A stretch of DNA of 64,000 nucleotides. It comes from VKMB-3413 sp041027365 (lineage in GTDB: Bacteria > Pseudomonadota > Alphaproteobacteria > Rhizobiales > Rhizobiaceae). The position numbers and the translations under genes were made by a program. Under the pieces are notes generated by a model. The model was not told where the DNA came from and ran no database searches. It saw only the letters and a list, made by a program, of their open reading frames with translations. The stretch spans positions 186,001 to 250,000 of the forward strand of contig NZ_JBFTEH010000001.1 in NCBI RefSeq assembly GCF_041027365.1, read 5' to 3'. Below are positions 52,645 to 61,868 of the stretch, one piece after another; position 1 is the first letter of the stretch; every line of letters starts with the position of its first letter.

Positions 52645-53847
52645 GTGCGGGAGGAGGATGTGGAGGCGATCGAGCCGTCCGAGACGCGCCAGCATGCCTG
52701 CGGCATCCGCACCGCCGTCTACCGGGGCGCGGAGACGCGCGGGCTCTGCGATTTTGCCGCACGTCTGGCCGGGGAGGAGGACTTCTCCCTCGCCCTGATC
52801 TTCTACGATCCGACCTTTGACGGGACGGACCTTGCCCGGGAACTGCAGCGCAACCTGCCCGTCCCGACGCAGATTTGCTGTTCGACCGCCGGTGCCATCG
52901 GCCCGTTCGGCTATCTCGACGGCGGCGCCGTGCTCATGCTGTTTCCAGCCGCGTCGTTCGAGGCGTTGGCCGCCGTCGTGCCGGACCTTGCGGTGGGCGG
53001 CTTTCGCGAGAGCGCCGAGATCGCCGAGGGGCTGCGCCAGCGCTTCGATGGCCTCACCGCCGGTCAGGAGGACGGCGCTCCCCTGGCGCTGACTTTCATC
53101 GACGGGCTGTCGATGCATGAGGAGATGGTGGTGGCGGCCTTCGAGTCGGTGCTGCCGGACATCCCGCTCGTCGGCGGCTCCGCCGGCGATCGCCTCGACT
53201 TCGGCGTCACCCGCGTCTCGCTCGACGGCCAAAGCTACGACCACGGCGCGGTGATCTGCCTGATCTGGTCGAAGGTGCCCTTCCGCATCTTCAAATCCGA
53301 CCACTACCGGCCGACGCAGACGCGGCTGGTGGTCACCGAGTCCGATGCCGACAGGCGCCTCGTCGTCGGCCTCAACGGCGCCCCGGCCGCGCGGGAATAC
53401 GCCACGGTGCTCGGGCTCGACCCGATGGGGCTCGACCGGTTCAGCTTCGCCTCCTATCCCGTCGTGGTCCGGATCGGCGGCGAGCATTACTGCCGCTCGA
53501 TCCGCCGGATGGAGAAGGACGGGCTCTCCTTCTTCTGCGCGGTGGAGACCGGCGTCGTCCTGACGCTCGCCGAATCGCGCGACATGGCCGAATCGATGCG
53601 CGATGCGCTGGCAGAGGTGGCGGAGGATCTCGGCGGCGTCGATCTCGTCGTCGGCTTTGACTGCGTGCTGCGGCGGGTGGAGGCCGAGGAGCGCCAGCTC
53701 GGCCGGCAGGTCGCGGCGGTGTTCTCCGACTACAAGGTCTTCGGCTTCACGACCTATGGCGAGCAGTACCGCGCCATGCATCTCAACCAGACCTTCACCG
53801 GCGTCGCCTTCGGCGCGCCGGCGGCGTTGAAGGTCGCGGCCGAATGA
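52645..53847 (+). CDS. FIST-domain sensory protein, NosP-like
   Basis: A 400-residue soluble protein with a FIST N-terminal domain (about 30-225; LALIFYDPTFDGTDLARELQ, ICCSTAGAIGPFGYLDGGAV, VGGSAGDRLDFG) and a FIST_C domain (about 230-375; YATVLGLDPMGLDRFSF, VFGFTTYGEQYRAMHLNQTF). FIST proteins bind small ligands; the NosP subgroup binds haem, senses nitric oxide and controls a NahK-type kinase encoded beside it. The same pairing exists here through a four-base overlap with the hybrid kinase. Haem binding is inferred from context only. The GTG start at 52645 follows GGGAGA by seven bases; no ATG is available near the N-terminus. Confidence 0.85.
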   Translation: MREEDVEAIEPSETRQHACGIRTAVYRGAETRGLCDFAARLAGEEDFSLALIFYDPTFDGTDLARELQRNLPVPTQICCSTAGAIGPFGYLDGGAVLMLFPAASFEALAAVVPDLAVGGFRESAEIAEGLRQRFDGLTAGQEDGAPLALTFIDGLSMHEEMVVAAFESVLPDIPLVGGSAGDRLDFGVTRVSLDGQSYDHGAVICLIWSKVPFRIFKSDHYRPTQTRLVVTESDADRRLVVGLNGAPAAREYATVLGLDPMGLDRFSFASYPVVVRIGGEHYCRSIRRMEKDGLSFFCAVETGVVLTLAESRDMAESMRDALAEVAEDLGGVDLVVGFDCVLRRVEAEERQLGRQVAAVFSDYKVFGFTTYGEQYRAMHLNQTFTGVAFGAPAALKVAAE

Positions 53848-55235
53848 ACCGCATCGTCCTTGGCACGCTCGGCGCGATCGGCGAAACCGAGACGCCCGAC
53901 CGGGGGCCGGACGAGGTGCGCCGGCTGGAACTCGTCAATGCCGCGCTGATGCGCCGCATCGAGCAGGTCACCGACAGCCAGGCCCAGGCCTATTCGCTGT
54001 TCCAGACGGCCATCGACCTCGAATCGCAGGTGCGCCGCCGGACCGCCGAGCTCAGCCAGGCGCTCGCCCGCGTCGAGCAGACCAACCGCGAGAATCTCAC
54101 CGCCCGCGAGGTCGCCGACCTCGCCAACCGGTCCAAGACCAAGTTCCTCGCGGCCGCCGGCCACGACATCCTGCAGCCGCTGAACGCGGCGCGCCTGTCG
54201 CTCTCGGCGCTAACGGCCTCCGGCGTGTCGGACGAGGGGCTGCGCTACGCCGCGAGCATCGACCGGTCGCTCGAAACGATGGAGGACCTGATCACCAGCG
54301 TCCTCGACATCGCCCGGCTCGACGCCGGGGCGCTGGAGCCGGAGATCGGCGAGATCGACCTTCGCGCTCTGATCGCCAGCCTCGTCGCGGAATTTTCGCC
54401 GGTGGCCGAGGGCAAGGGGCTGACGATGCGCATCGCCGGCCCGCCGCTGACGGCGCTCAGCGACGCTGCGCTGCTGCGGCGTCTCGTCGCCAACCTGATC
54501 TCCAACGCCATCCGCTACACGCGTGACGGCGGCGTGCTGATCGGGCTTCGCCGCCGCGGCGACCTCGTCCGGCTCGACGTCTGCGACACCGGCATCGGGA
54601 TCGCGCCAGACCAGTACGAGCTGATCTTCCAGGAATTCCATCGGGGGAAGGTCGCGGGCGAGGATCCGCGTGCCGCGACCGGCACCGGCCTCGGCCTCGG
54701 CCTGTCGATCGTGCGCCGCATCGCCGAGGCGCTCGGGCATCGCCTGTCATTCCGTTCGGTGGAGGGGCGCGGCACGATCTTCTCGCTGCTGCTGCCGCTG
54801 GTCGCCGAGCCGGTACGCATCGAGGGCGCCCGCCGGAGCGAGTTCCGGCCGTCCGGTTTCGGCCTGGCTCTGGCGAAGGTGCTGGTGATCGAGAACGACC
54901 AGAGCGTGATGGACGCGACGCTGTCGCTGCTCGAGCGCTGGTCCTGCACCGTGCGGGCGGCGAGCGGGATGCGCGACGCGCTGCCGCTCCTGTCCCAGGA
55001 GCGCTTCCATCCCGACGTGATCCTCGCCGACTACCGGCTCGACAACGGCCAGATCGGCCTCGATGTGGTCGAGGCGGTGCGGGCGATGGCGGGCTGGGCG
55101 GTCCCGGCGATCGTGATGACCGCGGACTATTCGCCGGAGACCCGGGCTGCCGTCGAGCGGGCGGGGTGCGAACTGCTCCTGAAGCCGGTCAAGCCGGCGG
55201 AGCTGAGGGCGCTGCTGGCCCATATGGCGGCATGA
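53844..55235 (+). CDS. Hybrid sensor histidine kinase/response regulator, NahK/ErcS'-like
   Basis: A 463-residue cytoplasmic hybrid kinase. An N-terminal coiled coil (about 25-95) leads into a HisKA domain (FLAAAGHDILQPLNAARLSL; His107), a HATPase domain (NLISNAIRYTRDGGVLIGLR; DTGIGIAPDQYELIFQEF; GLGLGLSIVRRIAEALGHRL) and a C-terminal receiver (KVLVIENDQSVMD; phospho-acceptor in LADYRLDNG; KPVKPAEL). There is no transmembrane or PAS domain, so the signal is expected to come from the coupled FIST protein. The HDILQPLNAAR H-box is typical of the NahK/ErcS' group. Confidence 0.9.
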   Translation: MNRIVLGTLGAIGETETPDRGPDEVRRLELVNAALMRRIEQVTDSQAQAYSLFQTAIDLESQVRRRTAELSQALARVEQTNRENLTAREVADLANRSKTKFLAAAGHDILQPLNAARLSLSALTASGVSDEGLRYAASIDRSLETMEDLITSVLDIARLDAGALEPEIGEIDLRALIASLVAEFSPVAEGKGLTMRIAGPPLTALSDAALLRRLVANLISNAIRYTRDGGVLIGLRRRGDLVRLDVCDTGIGIAPDQYELIFQEFHRGKVAGEDPRAATGTGLGLGLSIVRRIAEALGHRLSFRSVEGRGTIFSLLLPLVAEPVRIEGARRSEFRPSGFGLALAKVLVIENDQSVMDATLSLLERWSCTVRAASGMRDALPLLSQERFHPDVILADYRLDNGQIGLDVVEAVRAMAGWAVPAIVMTADYSPETRAAVERAGCELLLKPVKPAELRALLAHMAA

Positions 55236-55307
55236 CCGTCGGCCCATCGGGATCGTGCTCCCGCCGATGAGACTTTGCCGGCTCGCTGCCCGGCGCGTCT
55301 GCTGCGC

Positions 55308-56000
55308 TCAGTGCGGCGGGGGCAGGGACGCCGTCGCGGAGGCCGGCGCCGCCGCGGCGAGCTTGTCGAAGTCGAGCTTCGCCACCTCGATCACCGCCTG
55401 GGTGCGGCTGAAGACGTTGAGCTTGCGCAGGATCTCCGAGACGTGCGCCTTCACCGTCGTCTCGCCGACACCCAGTTCATAGGCGATCTGCTTGTTGAGA
55501 AGGCCCTGGCGGATCATCGACAGGACGCGCAGCTGCTGCGGCGTCAGGCTCGCGATGCGTGCCGGCAGGTCGCCGGGACCCGCCGGCCGCTCCGGCTCGG
55601 CGGCGATCAGCCCCGGCTGGACGTAGACCGAGCCGGCCAGCACCTCGGTGATCGCGGTCGAGAGATCCAGCTTCCTCGCCGACTTGGAGACGAAGCCCGC
55701 GACGCCGTAGGCCAGCACTTGGCGCACGATCTTCGGCTCGTCGAGCGCCGAGACGACGAGGATCGGCAGCCGCGGGAAGCGGCCCCGCAGCTCCAGCAGG
55801 CCCTCGAACCCGGCGGTGCCCGGCATCGTCAGGTCGAGAAGCGCGAGGTCGAAGGAGCGCGTCGCGGCAGCGAGGACTTCGATCGCTGCCTCGATCGTGC
55901 CGGCCTCGGCGATCTCGGCTTCCGGGTCGGCGAGCGCAACGGCGCTGCGCAACGCCTCGCGGAACAGCGGATGGTCGTCGACGATGAGGAAGCGGTTCAT
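55308..56000 (-). CDS. LuxR/NarL-type response regulator, likely output of the FIST-kinase module
   Basis: A 230-residue regulator. The receiver has VDDHP (8-11), phospho-acceptor Asp56 (LALLDLTMPG) and a KSARK Lys near 107. The C-terminal HTH (about 150-212; LTPQQLRVLSMIRQGLLNKQ, ETTVKAHVSEILRKLNVFSR) is NarL/FixJ type. It resembles ErbR/AgmR-like regulators that work with NahK/ErcS'-type kinases. ATG 56000 has GGAG seven bases upstream. It is convergent with the kinase gene, with 72 bases between stops. Confidence 0.9.
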   Translation of the reverse strand: MNRFLIVDDHPLFREALRSAVALADPEAEIAEAGTIEAAIEVLAAATRSFDLALLDLTMPGTAGFEGLLELRGRFPRLPILVVSALDEPKIVRQVLAYGVAGFVSKSARKLDLSTAITEVLAGSVYVQPGLIAAEPERPAGPGDLPARIASLTPQQLRVLSMIRQGLLNKQIAYELGVGETTVKAHVSEILRKLNVFSRTQAVIEVAKLDFDKLAAAAPASATASLPPPH

Positions 56001-56060
56001 CCTGGCACTCCGCATGGCCACGGCGTCAAGCCGTCGCGCCGGGCCTGTTCAGCCGAGAGG

Positions 56061-56846
56061 TTAGGAGTGCGGTCCGGGCCGGGCAAGCGGTTCTTTGGGC
56101 GAAGCGGCAGGCGTCCCGGCGTCCGCATCGCCCGCGCCGAGATCGGGATCGGCGGCGCCATGGCTCTCCAGCCACTTCGCCAGCAGCCACCAGCCGAACG
56201 CCCAGGCGCCGCCGGCCGTCCAGCCGGCGAGGACGTCGCTCGGCCAGTGGACGCCGAGATAGACCCGGCTGATCCCGACGAGCACGGTCAGGAGGCAGGC
56301 GCAGACGATGAGATAGGCTCGCACGCGCCGGCGCGGCTCGACGCGGGCGGTCAGCGTCGCCAGCGTCAGGTAGACGATGGCCGACATCATCGAATGGCCG
56401 CTCGGAAAGCTCGCCGTATAGACGTAGGAGCCGTGCGGCACGAGGTCGGGGCGCGGCCGGTCGAACCCCATCTTCAGGAGCCGGTCCATCAGGAAGCCGG
56501 AGCCGATCGCCGCCAGCACCAGCCACATCGAGCGGCGCTTGCCGGCGAAGAGGAGATAGAGCGAGACGAAGACGGTGATCATGATCATCACGCCGGTCCC
56601 GCCGAGCGCCGTCATGTCGCGGCCAAGTTCCTCCAGCCAGGGCGGCCCGAACGGATCGGACGGGTCGGCCGGATTGCGGAAGGCGAGCAGGATCGTCGTG
56701 TCGAAGGCCTTGGTGTCGCCCTCCACGACCTCGCCCGCGAGCGCCACGAAGGCCCAGACCGCGGCCGCGGTGATGAGGGCGACAACGAGCGTGGTGATCT
56801 CGATGCGCCCGGTGATCCAGGTCCAGACGAGCCTCAGCCTTGCCAT
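56061..56846 (-). CDS. PAP2-family membrane phosphatase
   Basis: A 261-residue protein with six predicted helices and the three PAP2 motifs: KMGFDRPRPD (near 128-137), FPSGHSMMS (near 151) and SRVYLGVHWPSDVLAG (near 195-210). It dephosphorylates lipid phosphates such as phosphatidic acid or undecaprenyl pyrophosphate at the periplasmic face. The C-terminal 35 residues are Asp/Ala/Pro-rich and disordered. ATG 56846 is used; a GTG at 56852 is also possible. Confidence 0.9.
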   Translation of the reverse strand: MARLRLVWTWITGRIEITTLVVALITAAAVWAFVALAGEVVEGDTKAFDTTILLAFRNPADPSDPFGPPWLEELGRDMTALGGTGVMIMITVFVSLYLLFAGKRRSMWLVLAAIGSGFLMDRLLKMGFDRPRPDLVPHGSYVYTASFPSGHSMMSAIVYLTLATLTARVEPRRRVRAYLIVCACLLTVLVGISRVYLGVHWPSDVLAGWTAGGAWAFGWWLLAKWLESHGAADPDLGAGDADAGTPAASPKEPLARPGPHS

Positions 56847-57091
56847 CGTCACGCGCGTCCTTGCTTTGTTTTCCCGCCGCCCATCGCCCGAAGATCGACG
56901 GGTGGCCCTCCGCTTTCAGTGCTCGCGCCTCCGGCCCGGCAGGGCGCGAAAATCTCGCGTGTGGGTAGACGCCGGACGATCCGCCCGCAAGGCGAGGCCG
57001 GTCGCATCGGCGTGATCGGTCGGCGCCCAACCTGCACGACCGCTGTGGAGAGCATCGTGCGGATCTGCGTCGAGCAGACGCCGGTCCGCAG

Positions 57092-57922
57092 TCAGGCCGG
57101 CGGCAGGGACAGGAGCGCCCGCGCCTCCGCGACGTTCGCCGGATGCCTTCCGTAGCGAGCACAGAGCGAAGCGGCGCGTTCGACTAGGGCGGCGTTGGAC
57201 GGGGCGAGGGTCTCCCGGTCGAGGCGGACATTGTCCTCCAGCCCCGTGCGGACATGGCCGCCGAGCTCGAGGCTCCATTCGTTCAGGGTGATCTGGTGCC
57301 GGCCGATGCCGGCGCCGGTCCAGGTCGCGTCGGGAGCGAGCCGCCTCAGCGTGGCGGCGAAGAATTCGAAGCTCTCGCGGTCGACCGGCATGGCGTTCTT
57401 CACGCCCATGACGAACTGGACGTGCAGCGGACCGCGGATCAGGCCGCGCTGCTGCAGCGCCACCGCCTGGAAGATCATCGACAGGTCGAACGCCTCGATC
57501 TCCGGCTTCACGCCATGGCGCAGCATCTCGTCCGCCAGCCATTCCACGAGGTCCGGCGGGTTGTCGTAGACCCGGGTCGGGAAGTTGCACGAACCGGTGG
57601 CGAGCGAAGCCATGTCCGGCTTCAGCTGGAGCATGCCGCCGCGCGCCATGCCGGCGCCGGAGCGCCCGCCGGTCGAGAACTGCACGATCATGCCCGGGCA
57701 GTGCCGGCGGATGCCCTCCATCAGCCGCTGGAACCGCTCGGGATCGGAGGAGGGCGTTCCGTCGTCGCCCCGCACATGGCAGTGGACGAGGCTGGCGCCG
57801 GCCTCGAAGGCTTCCTGCGTCGATTCGACCTGTTCGGCGATGCTGATCGGCACGGCCGGATTGTTCGCCTTGGTGGGCAGCGAGCCGGTGATGGCGACGG
57901 TGATGATGGCGGGCGTGGTCAT
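57092..57922 (-). CDS. BKACE-family beta-keto acid cleavage enzyme (DUF849)
   Basis: A 276-residue TIM-barrel, zinc-dependent enzyme that exchanges acetyl-CoA with a beta-keto acid. Zinc/His region SLVHCHVRGDDGTPSSDPER (His47/His49), QFSTGGRSG, and GGHVRTGLEDNVRLDRE near 215-231 are the family signature. The founding member cleaves 3-keto-5-aminohexanoate in lysine fermentation, but BKACE substrates vary and the substrate here is unknown. ATG 57922. It stands alone, with 239 bases before the PAP2 gene. Confidence 0.9.
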   Translation of the reverse strand: MTTPAIITVAITGSLPTKANNPAVPISIAEQVESTQEAFEAGASLVHCHVRGDDGTPSSDPERFQRLMEGIRRHCPGMIVQFSTGGRSGAGMARGGMLQLKPDMASLATGSCNFPTRVYDNPPDLVEWLADEMLRHGVKPEIEAFDLSMIFQAVALQQRGLIRGPLHVQFVMGVKNAMPVDRESFEFFAATLRRLAPDATWTGAGIGRHQITLNEWSLELGGHVRTGLEDNVRLDRETLAPSNAALVERAASLCARYGRHPANVAEARALLSLPPA

Positions 57923-58142
57923 GCCCGTTATCTGACCGCCGAACGCCGCAAGTCGAGAGCAGGAGCCGCGTTCCGCGCCGCCGTCAGATGCGGCCGCCCG
58001 AGAAGAGGCCTGCGGCCAAGCCGAGGAACACCCGCACGCGCGGCGAAAGACGCCGATCGGGCGCGCGAGTGGCGGGCCGGCGCCGGCACGTCCATTCGAC
58101 AGGGCAGGGGCGGCTTTGCGGCCGCCCCTTGCTTTATCGGGC

Positions 58143-59255
58143 TCAGTAGCCCCAGACGTCGTGGGCGACGGACACGCAGCGCTCGAGCTTGCGCCACTGG
58201 TCGTCCTCGGTGAGGTCGTTGCCGTGCGCCGTCGAGGAGAAGCCGCACTGGTGCGAGAGGGCGCACTGGTCGAGATCGACGAACTTCGACGCCTCGTCGA
58301 TCCGCTTCTTCACGAGGTCGGCCGGCTCGACCTCGCGCGACTTCGACGACATCAGGCCGAGCACCACCGTCTTGCCCTTCGGCATGTGGCGGAGCGGGGC
58401 GAAGTCGCCGGAGCGCTCGTCGTCGTATTCGAGGAAGAAGCCGTCGATCGCCATCTCGTTGAACAGGATCTCGGCGACCGGCTCGTAGCCGCCCTGCGCC
58501 ACCCATGCGCTCTTGAAGTTGCCGCGGCACAGGTGCACCGAGATCACCATGTCGGACGGGCGGTCCTTGATCGCGTCATTGACGAGGCGGCAGTAGAGAT
58601 GCGTCAGCATGTCCGGATCGTCGCCGCGCTTGGCGGTCTCGGCGCGGATCGCCGGGTCGCAGAGATAGGCGAGGTTGGTGTCGTCGAGCTGCAGGTAGCG
58701 CAGGCCGCGGTCGGCGAGATCCTTGATCTCCTCGCGATAGGCGGCGGTCAGGTCGTCATAGAAATCTTCGAGGTCGGGATAGGCGGTCTCGGAAATGATC
58801 TGGCGGCCGCCGCGGAAGTGCAGCATCGAGGGCGCGGGGATCGAGACCTTCGGCGTCTGCGTCACCACCGACTTCAGAAAGTCGTAGTCGGCGCCCTGGA
58901 TCGGCATCGAATGCTTCAGCTTGTCGCGCACGTGCATCGTCGGCGGCGCGAAGCCGACCTCTTCGCCGCTGTCCTTGCGGAAATGCGTCTTGAACTCGCC
59001 ATAGGTGACCTCGACGCCGTCGAGCTTCTCCAGGAAGTCGACATGGAAGAAGGTGCGGCGGAACTCGCCGTCGGTGATGCCCTTCAGCCCGACCGATTCC
59101 TGCTTCTTGACGACCTCGCGGATGCATTCGTCTTCGATCGTGCGCAGCTCGGCCGCTTGCAGCTTGCCGTCGGCGAACTTGGCGCGGGCTTCCTGCAGGC
59201 GCTGGGGCCGGAGGAAGCTGCCGACATGGTCGGCCTTGAACGGAGGTGTGGTCAT
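58143..59255 (-). CDS. MetE-like cobalamin-independent methionine synthase family protein (C-terminal domain type)
   Basis: A 370-residue protein equivalent to the catalytic C-terminal half of MetE, as in the YxjG/YxjH group. Zinc ligands are visible as His241 and Cys243 (SVHLCRGNF) and Cys337 (SHQCGFSST); the opening FKADHVGSFLRPQRLQEARA and DGEFRRTFFHVDFLEKL are family blocks. It probably methylates homocysteine from a methyl donor other than polyglutamyl folate. ATG 59255 follows AGGG at nine bases; the frame is open upstream to 59384 but without a ribosome-binding site. A TTGACA promoter candidate lies 56-84 bases upstream. Confidence 0.9.
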   Translation of the reverse strand: MTTPPFKADHVGSFLRPQRLQEARAKFADGKLQAAELRTIEDECIREVVKKQESVGLKGITDGEFRRTFFHVDFLEKLDGVEVTYGEFKTHFRKDSGEEVGFAPPTMHVRDKLKHSMPIQGADYDFLKSVVTQTPKVSIPAPSMLHFRGGRQIISETAYPDLEDFYDDLTAAYREEIKDLADRGLRYLQLDDTNLAYLCDPAIRAETAKRGDDPDMLTHLYCRLVNDAIKDRPSDMVISVHLCRGNFKSAWVAQGGYEPVAEILFNEMAIDGFFLEYDDERSGDFAPLRHMPKGKTVVLGLMSSKSREVEPADLVKKRIDEASKFVDLDQCALSHQCGFSSTAHGNDLTEDDQWRKLERCVSVAHDVWGY

Positions 59256-59310
59256 GACATTGCCCTGTCGTTTCCTCTCGCCGGCGAGCCGGATGCAGCC
59301 GGTCTGCCGG

Positions 59311-59339
59311 CATCTGAGGAAGGCGGGCGAATTTGTCAA
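59311..59339 (-). promoter_or_regulatory. Candidate sigma-70 promoter of the MetE-like gene
   Basis: On the minus strand TTGACA (59334-59339) and CAGATG (59311-59316) are separated by 17 bases, 56-84 bases before the ATG. The -35 is perfect and the -10 weak. Confidence 0.4.
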
Positions 59340-59470
59340 AGGCTTCGCGACGCCCCGCACCGGTGCGGCAGGGCAGAACCCCAAATTATGAGCGCCAGGT
59401 TATTCCTCGACGCGAATCCTCATGATCGCGTCGCTGCCGAGGCGGGGCCGGCGGGGGCGCCCTCGGAGCG

Positions 59471-60817
59471 TCAGCGCGCCTGGGCGGGTGCCGGCGGCGC
59501 GAAGGCTTCCTTGAGCTTCTTCGACAGGTCCTTGAACGGCTTGTCGGCGACCGGATCGCCCGGATGCTGGATCAGGTAGTCGTAGATGTGCGGCACGAGG
59601 TCGACCGCCTGGTCGAGCACCTGGTCCGAGCCCCTGTTGTAGCCGCCGAGGAGGCGCAGGTCGCGCGTGTCCTCGAAGCGCGCGATCATCGAGCGCAGCC
59701 GGGTGACGAGCTCGCGCTCCTGCGCGCTCCAGGCGCGGTCGGCGAGGCGCGAGATCGACTTCAGGACGTCGATGGCCGGAAAGCGGCCCTGTTCGGCGAT
59801 GGCGCGGTCGAGGACGATGTGGCCGTCGAGCGTGCCGCGGATGGCGTCGGCGATCGGGTCGTTATGGTCGTCGCCGTCGACGAGGACGGAGAAGACGCCG
59901 GTGATCGTGCCGGAGCCGTCAAAGCCCGGGCCGGCGCGCTCCAGGAGCTGCGGCAGTTCGGAGAAGACGCTCGGCGGATAGCCTCGGGCGACCGGCGGCT
60001 CACCGGCGGCGAGCGCGACGTCGCGCGCGGCGTGGGCGAGGCGGGTGACGCTGTCGACGATCAGGAGGACGTTCTCGCCCTGGTCGCGGAACCACTCGGC
60101 GACGGCGGTGGCGGTGCGCGGCGCGAGCCGGCGCATCATCGGGCTCTCATCGCCGGTCGCGACGACCGTGACGAGCTTGGAGAGGTCGCCGCCCATCGTC
60201 TCTTCGAGGAATTCGCGCACCTCGCGGCCGCGCTCGCCGACCAGCGCCACGACCACCGTGTCGAAGCCCTGCGCCCGCGACAGCATGCCCATCAGCGTGG
60301 ACTTGCCGACGCCCGAGCCCGCGAAGACGCCGATGCGCTGACCCTTGATCAGTGGCGTGAAGATGTCGATGGCGCGAATGCCGGTGGGAACCGGCTTGCC
60401 GACACGACCGCGTTTCAGGGCGGGTGGCGGCGCCGAGTCGGCGAAGCGCTCCTCGAGGCCGGCTTCCAGCGGACCGAGGCCGTCATAGGGGCGGCCGAAG
60501 GCGTCGACGACGCGGCCCTTCCAGGCATGCGACGGCGCCACGGTGAACGGGCCGATGCGCCGCGCCGCAGCCTTGACGCCGAGCGTCGAGCGGGTGCCGA
60601 ACGGCTTCACCGTCAAAGCGTCGGCCTCGATCCGCACCACCTCGCCGATCTCGTCGCCGTTCTCGCCGGGGCAGGCGATGCAGTCGCCGAGCCGCACGAA
60701 GGGCGACAGGCCCGCCACGCGGAAGGCCTGCGGCGAGACGTCGACGATGCGCCCCGAGATGGAGATGCAGGCGGCGTCGAGCGGGGAGGCGTCGAAGATG
60801 CGGGTCTGGGCTGTCAC
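59471..60817 (-). CDS. fliI: Flagellum-specific ATP synthase FliI
   Basis: A 448-residue F1-type ATPase that powers export of flagellar proteins through the type III apparatus. Walker A is GVFAGSGVGKSTLMGML (167-174 core), with the FliI-specific VALVGERGREVREFLEE, Walker B VLLIVDSVTRLAHAARDVAL, and GSGTITGVFSVLVDGDDHND. The GTG start at 60817 overlaps the flgF stop as GTGA. No FliJ gene is encoded directly downstream on this strand. A C-terminal extension of about 30 residues (PADKPFKDLSKKLKEAF-like) is present. Confidence 0.95.
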   Translation of the reverse strand: MTAQTRIFDASPLDAACISISGRIVDVSPQAFRVAGLSPFVRLGDCIACPGENGDEIGEVVRIEADALTVKPFGTRSTLGVKAAARRIGPFTVAPSHAWKGRVVDAFGRPYDGLGPLEAGLEERFADSAPPPALKRGRVGKPVPTGIRAIDIFTPLIKGQRIGVFAGSGVGKSTLMGMLSRAQGFDTVVVALVGERGREVREFLEETMGGDLSKLVTVVATGDESPMMRRLAPRTATAVAEWFRDQGENVLLIVDSVTRLAHAARDVALAAGEPPVARGYPPSVFSELPQLLERAGPGFDGSGTITGVFSVLVDGDDHNDPIADAIRGTLDGHIVLDRAIAEQGRFPAIDVLKSISRLADRAWSAQERELVTRLRSMIARFEDTRDLRLLGGYNRGSDQVLDQAVDLVPHIYDYLIQHPGDPVADKPFKDLSKKLKEAFAPPAPAQAR

Positions 60818-61548
60818 GATGTGCTTCCGAGTGTCTGGATGGCGTCGGAGAGGCTGTGCTCGTTGGTCTGGACGAGATTGGCGGCGCTGTCGAAGGCACG
60901 CTGCAGCTCGATCAGCCGGGTCATTTCGAGAATCGGATTGACGTTCGAGCCTTCGACATACCCCTGGATGACGCCGTTCTGGGAGAAGTCGAGCACCGCC
61001 TGGGCCGGCTTGTCGGGAACGACGCCGGAGGTGTCGGCGCGGCTGAGCTTGGCGCCTTCCGGCATGGCGAACAGGCCGACGGCGCCGATCTGCTGGCCCT
61101 TCTGGGTGATCATGCCGTCCCGCGCGATGATCAGCGGGCCGCCGTTCGGATCGACCTGCAGCGGCGCGCCGCCGACATCGAGCAGCGGATGGCCGGTGAG
61201 CGTCTCGATCCCGCCGCTCTGGTTGATGCGCATGCGGCCGTCGCGGGTGTAGGCGGTCTGGCCGTTGGCGCCCCGGTAGGCGAAGAAGCCGTCGCCGGTG
61301 ACCGCCATGTCGAGCGGGTTGCCGGTCTGCGTCATCTCGCCGACCGCGGTGGAGATGTAGGTGTCGCCCTCGGAGGCGAGGCTGGTCGGATCACCGCCGC
61401 CCGCGGCCTGCTTGATCAGTTCATCGAACTTCACTTCCTCGGCGCGAAAGCCCGCGGTCCTGGCGTTGGCGAGGTTGTTGGCGAGGGTGTCGAGGCGCCT
61501 TTCGACGGCGAGCTGGGCCGAAAGTGCCGGGGCGAGCGATGCGTCCAT
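60814..61548 (-). CDS. flgF: Flagellar basal-body rod protein FlgF
   Basis: A 244-residue proximal rod protein. The N-terminal rod motif (RRLDTLANNLANARTAGFRA), the NPLDMAVTGDGFFAYRGANG block and the C-terminal VEGSNVNPILEMTRLIELQR helix are diagnostic. It is exported through the flagellar type III system. It is the first gene of the minus-strand flgF-fliI pair and is divergent from motA, as in Agrobacterium and Brucella. Confidence 0.95.
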   Translation of the reverse strand: MDASLAPALSAQLAVERRLDTLANNLANARTAGFRAEEVKFDELIKQAAGGGDPTSLASEGDTYISTAVGEMTQTGNPLDMAVTGDGFFAYRGANGQTAYTRDGRMRINQSGGIETLTGHPLLDVGGAPLQVDPNGGPLIIARDGMITQKGQQIGAVGLFAMPEGAKLSRADTSGVVPDKPAQAVLDFSQNGVIQGYVEGSNVNPILEMTRLIELQRAFDSAANLVQTNEHSLSDAIQTLGSTS

Positions 61549-61868
61549 GTCAGTAGGTCGTCCGATCGGTCTGCAGCGTCAGAAGAGGGCGGCGGCCAAA
61601 GCGCCTGCGGGAGACGAAGCCGGCGTCCGCTCCCTCCCGCCGCGCACGCTGCCGGCATCTCGGCTGACGGGCGAAGGGGGCATGACGGCGTTCATTTCGG
61701 CCAGGCTCCGGCACGGCGATTATCGGGCCGGACAATCGCCGTAGAGGCTTGTCTCAGCCTGTCCCGCAAGCTCCGCATCCATTTCGTCCCGCTATGGCGG
61801 CCGAGGACAAGGCTCGCACAAGCGGCGCTTCCTAGGGCAGTTGCATAACTTTCGCGTTGGGGATCGGC
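61549..61868. other. Intergenic region between divergent flgF and motA
   Basis: About 320 bases with no supported gene. It must hold promoters for both flagellar transcripts. An inverted repeat with eight-base arms (61714-61741) is the only notable structure; no CtrA or sigma-54 site was recognised. Confidence 0.5.
61714..61741. repeat. Inverted repeat in the flgF-motA divergent region
   Basis: CGGCGATT at 61714-61721 is exactly complementary to 61734-61741 with a 12-base spacer. It could be a regulator-binding site for the divergent flagellar promoters. Confidence 0.4.

Noticed and set aside
59256..59470. SAM-responsive riboswitch upstream of the MetE-like gene
   Set aside because: The leader has a promoter-like TTGACA and small GC hairpins but no recognisable conserved riboswitch core.
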